From positions 62,001 to 126,000 of the forward strand of contig NZ_AUBN01000006.1 in assembly GCF_000429265.1 (NCBI RefSeq): 64,000 nt of DNA, read 5' to 3'. The notes under the pieces were generated by a model. It did not search any database. It had not been told where the DNA came from and saw nothing but the letters and a program-made list of their open reading frames with translations. Positions 1 to 8,855 of the stretch are shown in pieces (the stretch's first letter is position 1; each line of letters starts with the position of its first letter). The position numbers were made by a program, and so were the translations under genes. The stretch is from Actinomyces gerencseriae DSM 6844 (GTDB taxonomy: Bacteria; Actinomycetota; Actinomycetes; Actinomycetales; Actinomycetaceae).

Positions 1-708
1 TCCGACGCCCCGCCGTGCGCGTGGGTGACCGAGGAGGCCGTCGAGACCGGGCTCGTTCAGCAGTGGGTGCGCCACCTGGCCTCCCGCTTCGGGGACACCG
101 GCCTGTGGCCGATCGCGGTGACGGGGTACGACGACGGCCTCGAACGGCCGTGGCGCTCCGGCGAGGTCCTCGGCCCGGACGAGGGATCGGACTTCGACGT
201 CGAGGCCTTCCTGCTCTCCCCCGGCGAGCTGGACGGCGTTGAGGACCCGGAGATCGTGGACTACCTGGAGTCCATCGCCCCCATAGCGACGGTGCGGGAG
301 CTGGGCGGTCCGGTCGCCGCCCCGCCAGCCGGGCCCCAGGACCTCCTGGTGCCGTGGGGGGACGCCCGGCCCGTGGCGCTGGCCCTCATCCCGGCCATGT
401 CCCCGGCCGACGCCCTGACGACGCTGGGATGGATGGGGCCGGCGAACTACGGCCTGGCGGGCGCCGGCATTGCGCGCATAGCCGTCTCCTGGGAGGAGCG
501 CTACCACCTCACCCCGGTCGGCATCGACTTCGACCTGCTCATGCTCCAGATGCCCCCGCGGGGCCTGAGCCGCCCCGAGGTCATGAGCCTTCTCGCGGAG
601 GTCTACAGGGTCTGCCCGGACTCCTACGAGCAGAGCGGCTTCCCCGATCTCGCCGCCTTCGTCCGGTCCGTGGAGTCCTACCCGGTCCTGGGCCTGTGGT
701 GGGACTGA
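1..708 (+). CDS. DUF4253 domain protein, 5'-truncated by the window edge
   Basis: The reading frame is open from the first base and ends at a TGA at 706-708. A GTG at 25 could serve as a start. However, the residues before it (APPCAWVTEE) look like the tryptophan-containing start of a DUF4253 domain, so the gene probably begins outside the window. The C-terminus ends in LGLWWD, and the LWWD ending is typical of DUF4253 proteins. The family has no established function and is often found near toxin or immunity-like loci. No membrane segment or signal peptide is visible. Family assignment is from motif memory only. Confidence 0.7.
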   Translation, partial: SDAPPCAWVTEEAVETGLVQQWVRHLASRFGDTGLWPIAVTGYDDGLERPWRSGEVLGPDEGSDFDVEAFLLSPGELDGVEDPEIVDYLESIAPIATVRELGGPVAAPPAGPQDLLVPWGDARPVALALIPAMSPADALTTLGWMGPANYGLAGAGIARIAVSWEERYHLTPVGIDFDLLMLQMPPRGLSRPEVMSLLAEVYRVCPDSYEQSGFPDLAAFVRSVESYPVLGLWWD

Positions 709-768
709 GGCGCGTCCGCCCCGGTCGGCCCGCATCAAGCCGACGGCGACGCCCCCGGTGCGCTCCGC

Positions 769-2031
769 TCAGGGCCCCAGCGCCCCCAGCGGGAAGGTCA
801 CGGCGCCGTCGGGAAGCGGCATCGTGGGCCCGTCGGCAGTGACGACGGCGGTGAATGCCGGGGACGGCGTTCGCGCGGTATCGACGTCGGCCACGAAGGC
901 GGCGAGCGAGGCCTGCGCCGCCGGGATCTGGCGCCGGCCCAGTTTGACCTCGAAGGCGGCCCAACGGCCGTCGTCGAGTTCCACGATGGCGTCCGCCTCC
1001 TTGCCGGCCTTATCGCGGTAGTGGTGGACGTGCCCGCCGAGAGCCTCGGCGAAGACTCTCAAGTGCTGCACCACCTGGGACTCGAACCACAGTCCGGCGG
1101 TCTCCAGGTCCTCCAGGAGCCGCTCGGCGGACGTGGCCGTCACCGCGGCGGCGAGCGCGGGGTCGACGAAATGCAATTTCGGGGAGGTGCGCACCGCGTA
1201 GCGCGACCGCAGGTGCGGCGCCCAGGGCAGCTGCTCCTCGATGATGAACAGGCGTTTGAGGGCGTTCACGTAGGCGACGGCGGTCTGGGCGGTCAGGGAC
1301 TGCCCGGACACGTCCTTGGCGATGGTGCTGAAAGACGCCTCCGTCCCCACGTGCCGGGCGAGGGAGCGCATGAGCGCGCGCAGGCGCACGGGGTCCCTGC
1401 GCGGTTCGCCGTCCAGACGGCCGACGTCGACATTGATGACGTCCTCGACGTAGTCGCGCAAGTGGCGCTGCGCCTGGCGGGTCGTCAGGTCGTGGTCGCC
1501 CGGCCATCCGCCGTGCACCAGGTCGTCCAGGACCTCGGGCACGCCGGTTCCCGAGTCGAGCACCGGTTCCGGAGCCCGACCGTCGAACAGGCCCGCCAGG
1601 CTGACGCCGCCGTCGCCCCGGCCTCGTTCGAACAGGGTCATGGGCCGCATCCGGATCCGTGAGAGCCGGTGCGCGCCGGAGTGACGGGAGGCGTCCTCGG
1701 CCGGGACGCAGGAGCCGGTGAGGATGAATTGGCCCGGAAGGCGGCGGGAGTCGATCTGCCTGCGCACGAGGTTCCACAGCGAGGGCTCGATCTGCCACTC
1801 ATCTATGAGTCGCGGCACGTCGCCTCTCAGGAGAAGCGACGGGTCGACCTCCAGGGCGGCGCGGATCTGCGGCAGCCCCGAGTCCAGCGCGACCTCGGAG
1901 GAGGCGTGCTGCCGCCCGGTCATGGTCTTGCCGCAAGCGCGAACGCCCTCGATGAGGATGCCGCCCGAGTAGCCGAGCGAGTCGTCGATGAGCCGGTCCA
2001 CGACCCGCGGCAGATAGCCCTTCTGCTTCAT
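769..2031 (-). CDS. AAA-type ATP-binding protein, DUF4143 family
   Basis: This 420-residue protein has an N-terminal P-loop (GVRACGKT, residues 29-36), a Walker B-like LIDEWQ (about 75-80), an arginine-rich middle segment, and a C-terminal DUF4143/PD-(D/E)XK-like part containing KEADAIVEL and FEVKLG. This is the standard plan of the widespread AAA_14-DUF4143 ATPases, whose cellular role is unknown. The ATG is preceded by a GGGGAGAGG ribosome site. It lies downstream of the response regulator on the same strand, but 155 bp of repeat-bearing DNA separates them, so co-transcription is uncertain. A second family member sits at 9924-11138 but is only distantly similar. Confidence 0.85.
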   Translation of the reverse strand: MKQKGYLPRVVDRLIDDSLGYSGGILIEGVRACGKTMTGRQHASSEVALDSGLPQIRAALEVDPSLLLRGDVPRLIDEWQIEPSLWNLVRRQIDSRRLPGQFILTGSCVPAEDASRHSGAHRLSRIRMRPMTLFERGRGDGGVSLAGLFDGRAPEPVLDSGTGVPEVLDDLVHGGWPGDHDLTTRQAQRHLRDYVEDVINVDVGRLDGEPRRDPVRLRALMRSLARHVGTEASFSTIAKDVSGQSLTAQTAVAYVNALKRLFIIEEQLPWAPHLRSRYAVRTSPKLHFVDPALAAAVTATSAERLLEDLETAGLWFESQVVQHLRVFAEALGGHVHHYRDKAGKEADAIVELDDGRWAAFEVKLGRRQIPAAQASLAAFVADVDTARTPSPAFTAVVTADGPTMPLPDGAVTFPLGALGP

Positions 2032-2090
2032 CGGCCTCTCCCCCTCGTCATGGCCGCACGGCGTCGACCCGGCCTGCGACGTCTCCGCAG

Positions 2091-2205
2091 TCGTTCATGC
2101 GGCGTCGTTCCAGTCGTTCATCTGGCGTCATTGTAATCGTTCATGTGGCGTCGTTCCAGTCGTTCATCTGGCGCCTTCTCAGTCGTTCATCTGGCGTCCG
2201 GGCCG
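2091..2205 (-). repeat. 23-bp tandem repeat, five units
   Basis: Five consecutive 23-bp units start at 2091, 2114, 2137, 2160 and 2183, each opening with TCGTTCAT on the + strand. Units 1 and 3 differ by one base; units 2, 4 and 5 diverge towards their ends. Read on the - strand, each unit carries GCCAGATGAACGA or a near copy. The last unit overlaps the stop codon of the response-regulator gene, so the terminal codons for Ala-Arg-stop are part of the repeat. The array probably grew by slippage or duplication from the 3' end of that gene. Confidence 0.85.
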
Positions 2206-2867
2206 CCGCGCCCCCGCCCGGCCCGCGCGGACCGGTAGTACGCCACCGCGACCTGGGTCCGATTGCGCAGCCCCAGCTTGGCCAGGATCGAACTGATGTG
2301 GTTGCGCACCGTCCCCTCGCTCATGAAGAGCCGCCGCGCCACCCCGGCGTTGTCGAGGCCCTCCGCCACGGCCTCGACCACCTCGTACTCGCGCTCGGTC
2401 AGGGGCGCGAACACGGCCCCGCGCGGCGCGGGCCCCCGGCCCGGCGCGCCCGTCCGCCCCAGGCCCATGGCGGCGCTGCGGGAGAGCACCTCCCCCTCCA
2501 GCACGCACACCCCGGCCATGACACTGCGCAGCGCCGGGGCGAGACGGGCGACGTCCTGCTTGACGAGGTAGCCGCGCGAGCCCATCTTCAGGGCCCGCAC
2601 AATGTACTCGTCGTCGGAGAAGGTGGTCAGGAAGACGATGCGCGCGCCCTCGTCCTCGGCGAGGATCCGCTCGGCGGCGGCGAGCCCGTCGCCCAGCGGC
2701 ATCCGGATGTCCATGAGCAGGACGTCGGGGCGCAACTCCCGGTACTGCTCGACCGCCTCGGGTCCGGAGCCGCCCAGGCCCACGACGTCGATATCAGCCT
2801 CCACCGACAAGATGGTGGCCAGCGACTGGGCGACGAAGGCGTCGTCGTCGACAATGAGCACTCTCAT
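2187..2867 (-). CDS. Two-component response regulator, NarL/LuxR type
   Basis: This 226-residue cytoplasmic transcription factor has an N-terminal receiver domain with the acidic cluster DDD at 7-9, phospho-acceptor Asp53 in LMDIRMP, a conserved Thr in LTTFS, and Lys in LVKQD. A C-terminal LuxR helix-turn-helix follows (LTEREYEVVEAVAEG and the recognition helix with SEGTVRNHISSIL). A proline/glycine-rich linker joins the two domains. The ATG at 2867 overlaps the kinase stop in an ATGA junction, which fixes the start and shows co-translation. Its likely target is the divergent ABC-2 exporter. The 3' end lies inside a 23-bp tandem repeat. Confidence 0.93.
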   Translation of the reverse strand: MRVLIVDDDAFVAQSLATILSVEADIDVVGLGGSGPEAVEQYRELRPDVLLMDIRMPLGDGLAAAERILAEDEGARIVFLTTFSDDEYIVRALKMGSRGYLVKQDVARLAPALRSVMAGVCVLEGEVLSRSAAMGLGRTGAPGRGPAPRGAVFAPLTEREYEVVEAVAEGLDNAGVARRLFMSEGTVRNHISSILAKLGLRNRTQVAVAYYRSARAGRGRGGPDAR

Positions 2868-4012
2868 GCTCCACCCTTCGGAATCGTTGCGATGACGGTG
2901 AACCTCGGGCGCGGGGCCAGGCGCACCGTCCCGCCCAGCGCCTCGAGGCGCTCGCTCATGGAGCGCAGCCCCAGACCGGCGGGGGCGCCGTTCGGAGAGA
3001 TGCTGCTCGGCGCCCCGCCGCCCGGCCACTGGCCGCGCTCGGGGACGGCGCCGTCGTTATCGACCGCGACCCGCCAGAACGCAGGGTAGTCGGAGACCCT
3101 CACCCGCGCCGAGGAGGCCCGCCCGTGCCGCGCGGCATTGGTCAGGGCCTCGCGCACCACCGCGACGAGGCAGCGCGTCACCGCCGGCGGGGGCGCCTCC
3201 TCCAGGGGGCAGTCGACCTCCACATGGCCGATGCCGCACCGCGAACCCAGCAGATTGAGCGAGGTCGCCAGGTCCTCGCCCTCGTCGGACAGCGCGTGGA
3301 CGGACCGGCGCATGGCGCTCAGGGCCCCGTCCAGCCCGCGGTCCAGCTCCGCCAGGTCGGCCGCGACGGCGGGCTCGTCCCGGTGGGTGACGGCCAGGGC
3401 CTTGACCTGAAGGAGCAGGCGGGTCAGCAGGTGCCCGACGCCGTCGTGGATGTCGCGGGCGATGCGCGTGCGCTCGGCCAGGGCCGCGGCGCGCGTCTCG
3501 TGCTCCCGGGCCTCCTCCAGGCGGGCGCGCGAGGCCCGCAGCGCCACGACCTTCTCGTGCAGATCGTCCCTCATGGCGTGCAGGCGCTCACGCGCCGCCT
3601 CCTCCTGAGCGGTGCGCAGGGCCAGGCGGGCCGCCAGGAGCGCCACGACCGCGCCCGCCACCGCACTCCCCGCGCCCGCGGCACCCCGGGCCCGCACCAT
3701 CAGGACCACCGGCAGCGGGACGCAGCAGACCGCGAGCAGGCGGGCCCGCCGGGAACCGAGGGCCGACTGGCGCACCAGGTCGTAGACGACCAGCGGCGCG
3801 CCCACCGCCGAGGCCGCCCACGGGCAGCCGGCCAGCAGGTAGGAGGCAGGAAGGGCGATCGCCCCGCGCCGCCCGTCCGCCACCGCGCACAGCCCGCCGA
3901 CGACGACGGCCAGGAGGAGCCAGACGACCTCGGCCGCGCCGACGGCCCCCGGCGCCAGCGCCATGAGCAGGCACGCCCCCAGGACCGCGCCCCTGTCCGC
4001 CAGAACCCTCAC
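2864..4012 (-). CDS. Sensor histidine kinase, HisKA_3/DesK-like
   Basis: This 382-residue membrane kinase has about four or five hydrophobic segments in residues 1-135, a coiled linker (about 135-180), the dimerisation/phosphorylation motif ERTRIARDIHDGVGH with His189, and a HATPase_c domain (REALTNAARHG N-box, GLGLRSMSERL G-box). It phosphorylates the response regulator encoded by the overlapping downstream gene. The start is a GTG with no visible Shine-Dalgarno. A GATAAT hexamer ends 6 bases before the GTG, so the mRNA may be leaderless (inference). No large extracellular sensor domain is present, so the signal is probably sensed in or near the membrane. Confidence 0.92.
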   Translation of the reverse strand: MRVLADRGAVLGACLLMALAPGAVGAAEVVWLLLAVVVGGLCAVADGRRGAIALPASYLLAGCPWAASAVGAPLVVYDLVRQSALGSRRARLLAVCCVPLPVVLMVRARGAAGAGSAVAGAVVALLAARLALRTAQEEAARERLHAMRDDLHEKVVALRASRARLEEAREHETRAAALAERTRIARDIHDGVGHLLTRLLLQVKALAVTHRDEPAVAADLAELDRGLDGALSAMRRSVHALSDEGEDLATSLNLLGSRCGIGHVEVDCPLEEAPPPAVTRCLVAVVREALTNAARHGRASSARVRVSDYPAFWRVAVDNDGAVPERGQWPGGGAPSSISPNGAPAGLGLRSMSERLEALGGTVRLAPRPRFTVIATIPKGGA

Positions 4013-4056
4013 GCGACGATTATCGGTCAGGCGGGCGCCCCGCGAGCGCCGGCGCG

Positions 4057-4070
4057 ATGACAGAAGTCAT
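4057..4070. promoter_or_regulatory. Candidate response-regulator operator (ATGAC-N4-GTCAT)
   Basis: ATGACAGAAGTCAT is a perfect 5-bp inverted repeat with a 4-base spacer. It lies in the 154-bp divergent region between the kinase gene and the ABC exporter operon. A further ATGACA half-site occurs at 4089-4094. NarL/LuxR-type regulators bind short inverted repeats in such positions. Assignment to this particular regulator is inferred from location only. Confidence 0.4.
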
Positions 4071-4166
4071 GCCCGGCGCCGCCGGGCCATGACAGCGTGC
4101 ACTTCCGCCCGCCCGGGCGCGGACGCGAGCATGGACGCGCATCGCGCCACCGCGGAAGGAGACCAC

Positions 4167-5156
4167 ATGAACGACCAGGCCCCGCCCACGGCCGACCGGG
4201 CCGACCGGGCGGTGACCATACGCTCCCTGGTCAAGCGCTACGGGGAGCTGATCGCGGTCGACGGGCTGTCGCTGGAGATCGGACGGGGCGAGGTCCTCGG
4301 CCTGCTCGGCCCCAACGGCTCGGGCAAGACCACGACGATCAACTGCCTCCTCCAGCTGCTCACCTACGACAAGGGCGAGATCCGGGTGTTCGGCAGGCCC
4401 ATGAGCGCCACCGCCTACGACCTCAAGCGCCGCATCGGCGTGGTGCCCCAGGAGGTGGCCGTCTTCGACGAGCTCACCGTGGCGGAGAACATCGACGCCT
4501 TCTGCGCCCTGTACGTGGGCGACCGCGCCCGGCGCCGCCGCCTGGTCGAGGCGGCGATCGCCTTCGTCGACCTGGAGAAGTTCGCGAACTTCAGGCCCAA
4601 GAAGCTCTCCGGCGGCCTGCTGCGCCGGCTCAATATCGCCTGCGGCATCGCCCACGCCCCCGAGCTCATCATCTTCGACGAGCCCACCGTCGCCGTCGAC
4701 CCCCAGTCCCGCAGCGCCATCCTTCAGGGCATCAGGCGCCTCAACGAGCGCGGCGCCACCATCATCTACACGAGCCACTACATGGAGGAGGTCGAGGAGC
4801 TGTGCCGCAGGATCGTCATCATGGACTGCGGCAGGCAGGTCGCCGCCGGCACCGCCGACGAGCTCAAGGCCATGATCGGCACCGGCGAGCGCATCCGCAT
4901 CGAGGTCGTCGACCCCGTCCCGCCGGGCGAGGGGACCCTGGAGTCCCTGCGCCGCCTGAAGCACGTGCGCACCGCCTCCTGGCAGGCCCCGGGGCTCGTC
5001 GTCGAGTGCGCGCCAGGGGCGCACAACCTCTCCGACGTCATGGGGGCGCTGGCCGAGGCGGGCGCGACCTGCGGCCGGGTGACCTCCGAGCCCCCGACGC
5101 TCAACGACGTCTTCCTGGAGATCACCGGGCGCGCCCTGCGGGACGAGGCGGCCTGA
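4167..5156 (+). CDS. ABC-2 exporter ATP-binding subunit (DrrA/CcmA type)
   Basis: This 329-residue cytoplasmic ATPase has Walker A GPNGSGKTTT (residues 48-57), a Q-loop in VVPQEV, signature LSGGL, Walker B LIIFDEPTVAVD and H-loop TSHYMEE. A C-terminal extension of about 100 residues resembles that of DrrA-type exporters. The ATG at 4167 is preceded by AAGGAGA at ideal spacing; the frame is open further upstream but has no comparable ribosome site. It starts an operon with two membrane subunits. Pairing with a two-component system suggests export of a membrane-active compound or lipid homeostasis. The substrate cannot be told from sequence. Confidence 0.92.
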   Translation: MNDQAPPTADRADRAVTIRSLVKRYGELIAVDGLSLEIGRGEVLGLLGPNGSGKTTTINCLLQLLTYDKGEIRVFGRPMSATAYDLKRRIGVVPQEVAVFDELTVAENIDAFCALYVGDRARRRRLVEAAIAFVDLEKFANFRPKKLSGGLLRRLNIACGIAHAPELIIFDEPTVAVDPQSRSAILQGIRRLNERGATIIYTSHYMEEVEELCRRIVIMDCGRQVAAGTADELKAMIGTGERIRIEVVDPVPPGEGTLESLRRLKHVRTASWQAPGLVVECAPGAHNLSDVMGALAEAGATCGRVTSEPPTLNDVFLEITGRALRDEAA

Positions 5157-5157
5157 C

Positions 5158-6300
5158 ATGAGAGCCGTCTTCACCTACCAGGTGCTCCGGCTCCTGCGCG
5201 ACAAGGTCCTCCTGGTGTGGACGCTGGGCCTGCCGATCGTCCTGTCGCTCATGTTCATGGCGATGTTCTCGGGCCTGGAGAGGGCCTACGAGACCACCCC
5301 CATGAGCTTCGGCGTCGTCCAGGACGAGGCCTACCGCTCGGCCCCCGGCCTGGACGCCCTCGTCGAGCGCGTCTCCGCCGCCGACGCCGACCCCCGCCTC
5401 ATCGCCGAGGTCGCCCACTCCACCGCGTCCGAGGCCGAGGCCGCCGCGAAGCGGGGCGACACCGCGGGCTACCTCGCCGTCGAGAACGGCGGCCCCGTGC
5501 TGCACGTGACGCAGGAGGGCGACGACGAGCCCTCGCTGAGGGTCCTGCGGGTGGTCATGGACTCCTACGCCCAGACCCGGGCCCAGCGGGAGGCGGCCAT
5601 CGCCGCCGGGGCGGCGCCCGAGCGGGTCGCCGGGCTCGGGACGGCGCACGGCTTCACCCGCTCGGTCCCGGTGACGCGCACCCCGGTCAAACCCGCGACC
5701 CGCTACTACTTCGCGCTGCTCGCCTTCGCCGGCGGCATGGGGGCGACCGTCGCCGTGCTCGCCGTGCAGGGCATCATGGCCGCCTCGCCCCTGGGCGCGC
5801 GGCGCACCATGGCGGGCCTGCCCCGCTGGAAGGTCCTCACGGCCGCGCTCGCGGCCTCGTGGGTGTGCGTCCTGGGCTGCCTGCTCATCGCCTTCGCCTT
5901 CATCGCCCTGGTCGTCGGGGTGGACTTCGGCCCGCACGCGCCCCTGTGCCTGGTGGCGATCGGCCTGACCGGCCTCATGTCGAGCGCGGCGGGCGCCGCC
6001 CTGGGAACGATCCGAAGAATGAGGATCGACATGGTCATTGCGATCACCGTCCTGCTGTCGCTGTTCACCGGGCTCTACGGGCCCGGCGCCCAGTCGCTGG
6101 CCGACGCCGTCGAGCGCAGTGCGCCCCTCCTGACCCGGGTCAACCCCCTGTGGCAGTGCGCGCACTGCTTCTACGGGCTGCTCTACTACGACTCCCTCGT
6201 CCCCTTCGCCCGCAGCTGCGCCGTCCTGACGGGCATGGCGGGCCTGTTCCTCGCCATCGCCCTGATCCGCGCCAGGAGGATGAGCCATGAGCACCTTTAA
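5158..6300 (+). CDS. ABC-2 type permease, subunit 1
   Basis: This 380-residue membrane protein has one N-terminal transmembrane segment (about residues 17-37), an extracytoplasmic domain (about 40-175), and a block of about five further helices from about 180 to the C-terminus. That is the standard ABC2_membrane layout. It begins two bases after the ATPase stop and overlaps the next permease gene by 14 bp, so the three are translated as one operon. The two permeases probably form a heterodimeric channel energised by the ATPase. Confidence 0.85.
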   Translation: MRAVFTYQVLRLLRDKVLLVWTLGLPIVLSLMFMAMFSGLERAYETTPMSFGVVQDEAYRSAPGLDALVERVSAADADPRLIAEVAHSTASEAEAAAKRGDTAGYLAVENGGPVLHVTQEGDDEPSLRVLRVVMDSYAQTRAQREAAIAAGAAPERVAGLGTAHGFTRSVPVTRTPVKPATRYYFALLAFAGGMGATVAVLAVQGIMAASPLGARRTMAGLPRWKVLTAALAASWVCVLGCLLIAFAFIALVVGVDFGPHAPLCLVAIGLTGLMSSAAGAALGTIRRMRIDMVIAITVLLSLFTGLYGPGAQSLADAVERSAPLLTRVNPLWQCAHCFYGLLYYDSLVPFARSCAVLTGMAGLFLAIALIRARRMSHEHL

Positions 6301-7471
6301 GACGTCGCTGAGGATCGTGGCGGCCCACTGGATGTACGTCCTGGTCTACCTGGTATGGCTCTCCATGCTCGGCCTGCTCACCGGCGTCGCCCAGAGCGGG
6401 GACGCGTCCGACCAAGTCGAGGAGACGACGGTGAGCGTGGCCGTCATCGACCGCGACGGGTCGACGATCTCGCAGGGGATCAAGCGCTACGTCGAGTCCG
6501 TGGGCGAGGTGCGGGACCTGGAGGACTCCGAGCGGGCCATGCAGGACGCCACCGCGCAGAACCGCATCGACTACATCCTCATCATCCCCGCCGGCTACGG
6601 GGAGGAGGTCCGGCGGGCCGCGCGCGCAGGAGGCGAGCCGCCGCGGATGGACAGCGTCATCGGATACGAGTCGGCCTCGGGCGCGCTCATGAACGTGCGC
6701 ATCGACTCCTATGCGGGCCAGGTCGTCGACTACCTGTCCGCCGTCACCGAGGACCCGGCCCGGGCCGTCGCCCTGGCCGATGACACGACGGCCCGCTCCG
6801 TCCCGGCGCAGCGGATCGCCCGGGACGCCGCGCCCCTGCCCCACGACCTCACCGTCTACGCCCAATTCTCCCTCTACCCGCTGGTGGCCTTCGCCGTCGT
6901 GGCCATCTCGGCGCTCATGACGGCGCTGGGGCGCCGGGCGGTCCGTTCCCGCCTCGATGCCGCCCCGGTCAGCGGCGGTGCCCGCAACCTCGGGCTTCTG
7001 GGCGCATGCCTCGTCGTCGGGGTCGTCGGGTGGCTGTGGATCCTCGGGCTGGGGGTGGCGGTCTTCGGGGCCGGCTCCGTGACGACATCAGCCCCGCTCC
7101 TGGGCGTCGTCGGAGCGGCCCTGGGCTCCTACATGCTCGTGGCGGTCTCGCTGGGATTCCTCGTGGGGCAGTTCGGCCTGGGCCAGAACGCTGCCAACGC
7201 GGTCGCCAACATCGGAGGCATGGCGCTGTCCTTCCTGGCCGGGGCGTGGGTGCCCATCGAGTGGATGCCCGACGCCATCGCCCGAACCGCCAGGCTCACG
7301 CCCGGCTACTGGGCGGATCAGGCGATCTCCGGGGCGTACAACGCGACCTCGATGTCCGCTGACGTCATCCGCCCGCTGCTCGTCGACTGCGGGATCTGCA
7401 CCCTGTTCGCCGTCGCGGTCCTCTCCGTCGCCATGGCCGTGGGCCGCACCCGGGCCAGATCAACGCTGTGA
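6287..7471 (+). CDS. ABC-2 type permease, subunit 2
   Basis: This 394-residue membrane protein has the same plan as its upstream partner: a first helix at about 14-32, a large extracytoplasmic part to about 190, then about six helices including the YPLVAFAVVAISALM and NIGGMALSFLAGAWVPIEWMP segments typical of ABC2_membrane_3. The ATG at 6287 lies within the end of the previous gene behind an AGGAGGATG-like ribosome site. Its last 12 bp overlap the end of the convergent aldo/keto reductase gene, leaving no room for a dedicated terminator between them. Confidence 0.85.
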   Translation: MSTFKTSLRIVAAHWMYVLVYLVWLSMLGLLTGVAQSGDASDQVEETTVSVAVIDRDGSTISQGIKRYVESVGEVRDLEDSERAMQDATAQNRIDYILIIPAGYGEEVRRAARAGGEPPRMDSVIGYESASGALMNVRIDSYAGQVVDYLSAVTEDPARAVALADDTTARSVPAQRIARDAAPLPHDLTVYAQFSLYPLVAFAVVAISALMTALGRRAVRSRLDAAPVSGGARNLGLLGACLVVGVVGWLWILGLGVAVFGAGSVTTSAPLLGVVGAALGSYMLVAVSLGFLVGQFGLGQNAANAVANIGGMALSFLAGAWVPIEWMPDAIARTARLTPGYWADQAISGAYNATSMSADVIRPLLVDCGICTLFAVAVLSVAMAVGRTRARSTL

Positions 7472-8503
7472 GACGTCCCGCCCGGCAGAGGCCACCCGAT
7501 CGGTGGCCGAGCCGGGCAGCGCCGCGTCCCCGGGGCGGGCCAACGGACCGACGAGCTCATGGGCCCGGTAGGGCTCCTCGAGGAAGGCGACGTCCTCCTC
7601 GGTGAGCGTCAGGTCGAGAGCCCGAACGGCGTCGTCGACGCGGCTCGGCCGTGAGCAGCCGACGATGGGGGCGACCACCCCCTTGGCCCAGTGCCAGGCG
7701 AGTGCAACGTCCGCCATCGCCACCCCGTAACGCCCGGCGAGCTCGGCGACGCGCTCGATGATGGGCATGTCGGTCTCGCGCTCGCGGTCGTACTTGCCGC
7801 GCATGGTGGCGTCGGTGGTGGAGCGCACGGAGCCGGAGTCCCAGGTGGGACGGGTCAGGTGCCCGGAGGCCAAGGGGCTGTAAGGGGTCAGCGCCATGCC
7901 GTACTGGCGGCACACGGGGATCATCTCCCTCTCATCCTCGCGGTAGAGCAGGTTGTAGTGGTTCTGCATGGAGGAGAACCGGGTCCAGCCGTGAGCGTCG
8001 GCGGTCACCTGCATGGTGTGCAGCTGGTAGGCGTACATGGCGGACGCCCCCAGGGCCCGCACCCTCCCGGAGCGCACGAGGGAGTCGAGCGCCTCCATGG
8101 TCTCCTCGACCGGGGTGGCGTAGTCGAAGCGGTGGATGATGTAGAGGTCGAGGTAGTCGGTGCCCAGACGTCCCAGGGTCCCGTCGATCTCGCGCTCGAT
8201 GGCCGCGCGCGACAGGTGCCCCTCGTTGAAGTAGACCTTGGAGGCCAGCACCACGTCCTCGCGCGCCACGCCCAGGTTCTTCAGCGAGACGCCGATGAAC
8301 TCCTCGCTCGTGCCGTGGGCGTAGACATTGGCGGTGTCGATGAAGGTGACGCCCAGCTCCAGGGCGCGGGCGATGACGGCCTGGGTGGCCTCCTGGTCGA
8401 TGACCCACTGGTGGAAGTCCGGGAAGACCTTCCCGAAGCTCATCCCCCCGATGCACAGGCGGGGGATGGTGATGTCCGTGCTGCCGAGTCGCATGTAGTC
8501 CAT
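7460..8503 (-). CDS. Aldo/keto reductase
   Basis: This is a 347-residue NAD(P)H-dependent carbonyl reductase with a TIM-barrel fold. The catalytic tetrad is visible: Asp and Tyr in DTANVYAHG, Lys in LASKVYF, His in YIIHRFD. It belongs to the YajO/AKR11-12-like group, with KNLGVAREDVVLASK and the NADP-binding VGCSRPSRVDDAV near the end. Two ATGs are possible, at 8509 and 8503. AAAGGA lies only 3 bases before the first but 9 before the second, so 8503 is preferred. It is monocistronic and convergent with the exporter operon. The physiological substrate is unknown. Confidence 0.88.
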   Translation of the reverse strand: MDYMRLGSTDITIPRLCIGGMSFGKVFPDFHQWVIDQEATQAVIARALELGVTFIDTANVYAHGTSEEFIGVSLKNLGVAREDVVLASKVYFNEGHLSRAAIEREIDGTLGRLGTDYLDLYIIHRFDYATPVEETMEALDSLVRSGRVRALGASAMYAYQLHTMQVTADAHGWTRFSSMQNHYNLLYREDEREMIPVCRQYGMALTPYSPLASGHLTRPTWDSGSVRSTTDATMRGKYDRERETDMPIIERVAELAGRYGVAMADVALAWHWAKGVVAPIVGCSRPSRVDDAVRALDLTLTEEDVAFLEEPYRAHELVGPLARPGDAALPGSATDRVASAGRDVSQR

Positions 8504-8509
8504 TGTCAT

Positions 8510-8855
8510 CTGTCCTTTCAGGCTCGAGCGACGGCCGCCGGACGACCGTGTCCGTGGAGGCAGCGGATAGCAGTCCGCCCCACCGAGCGCTCAAGGCGCT
8601 CACGTGCTCGATCGTGACGCTATCACGCTCCTCTCCCACCGGCCCCTCGGCGAGGGGAGCCCTGCCAGTCCCCGGCATGTCCGTACTGGCTCCGCGTTGG
8701 TCGAAGCGGCCGGGCATCGCATCGGGCAGGAGCCCGGTGGTTCTCACTGAGCGGAAGCGACGAGCATGGATCGTCCCGCTCCCGTTGAGCGGTCCGCCTA
8801 CGATGGCACAGGCAGACCGGACGTCCGGTGGTTCGGACCGATCCGGGGAATCGCA
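8510..8855. other. Divergent intergenic region, no gene recognised
   Basis: This is 346 bp between the aldo/keto reductase and the esterase, which are transcribed away from each other. It should hold both promoters, but I could not identify convincing -35/-10 pairs, RNA structure or repeats. Short open frames here have no ribosome site and no recognisable product. Confidence 0.5.

Noticed and set aside
2091-2205. CRISPR array
   Set aside because: The units are contiguous 23-mers with no unique spacers, and no cas genes exist in the window.
2864-7471. Lantibiotic or peptide gene cluster suggested by a two-component system plus ABC-2 exporter
   Set aside because: No precursor peptide, modification enzyme or immunity lipoprotein is present nearby. 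The set is adequate as a stand-alone detoxification or envelope-stress unit.
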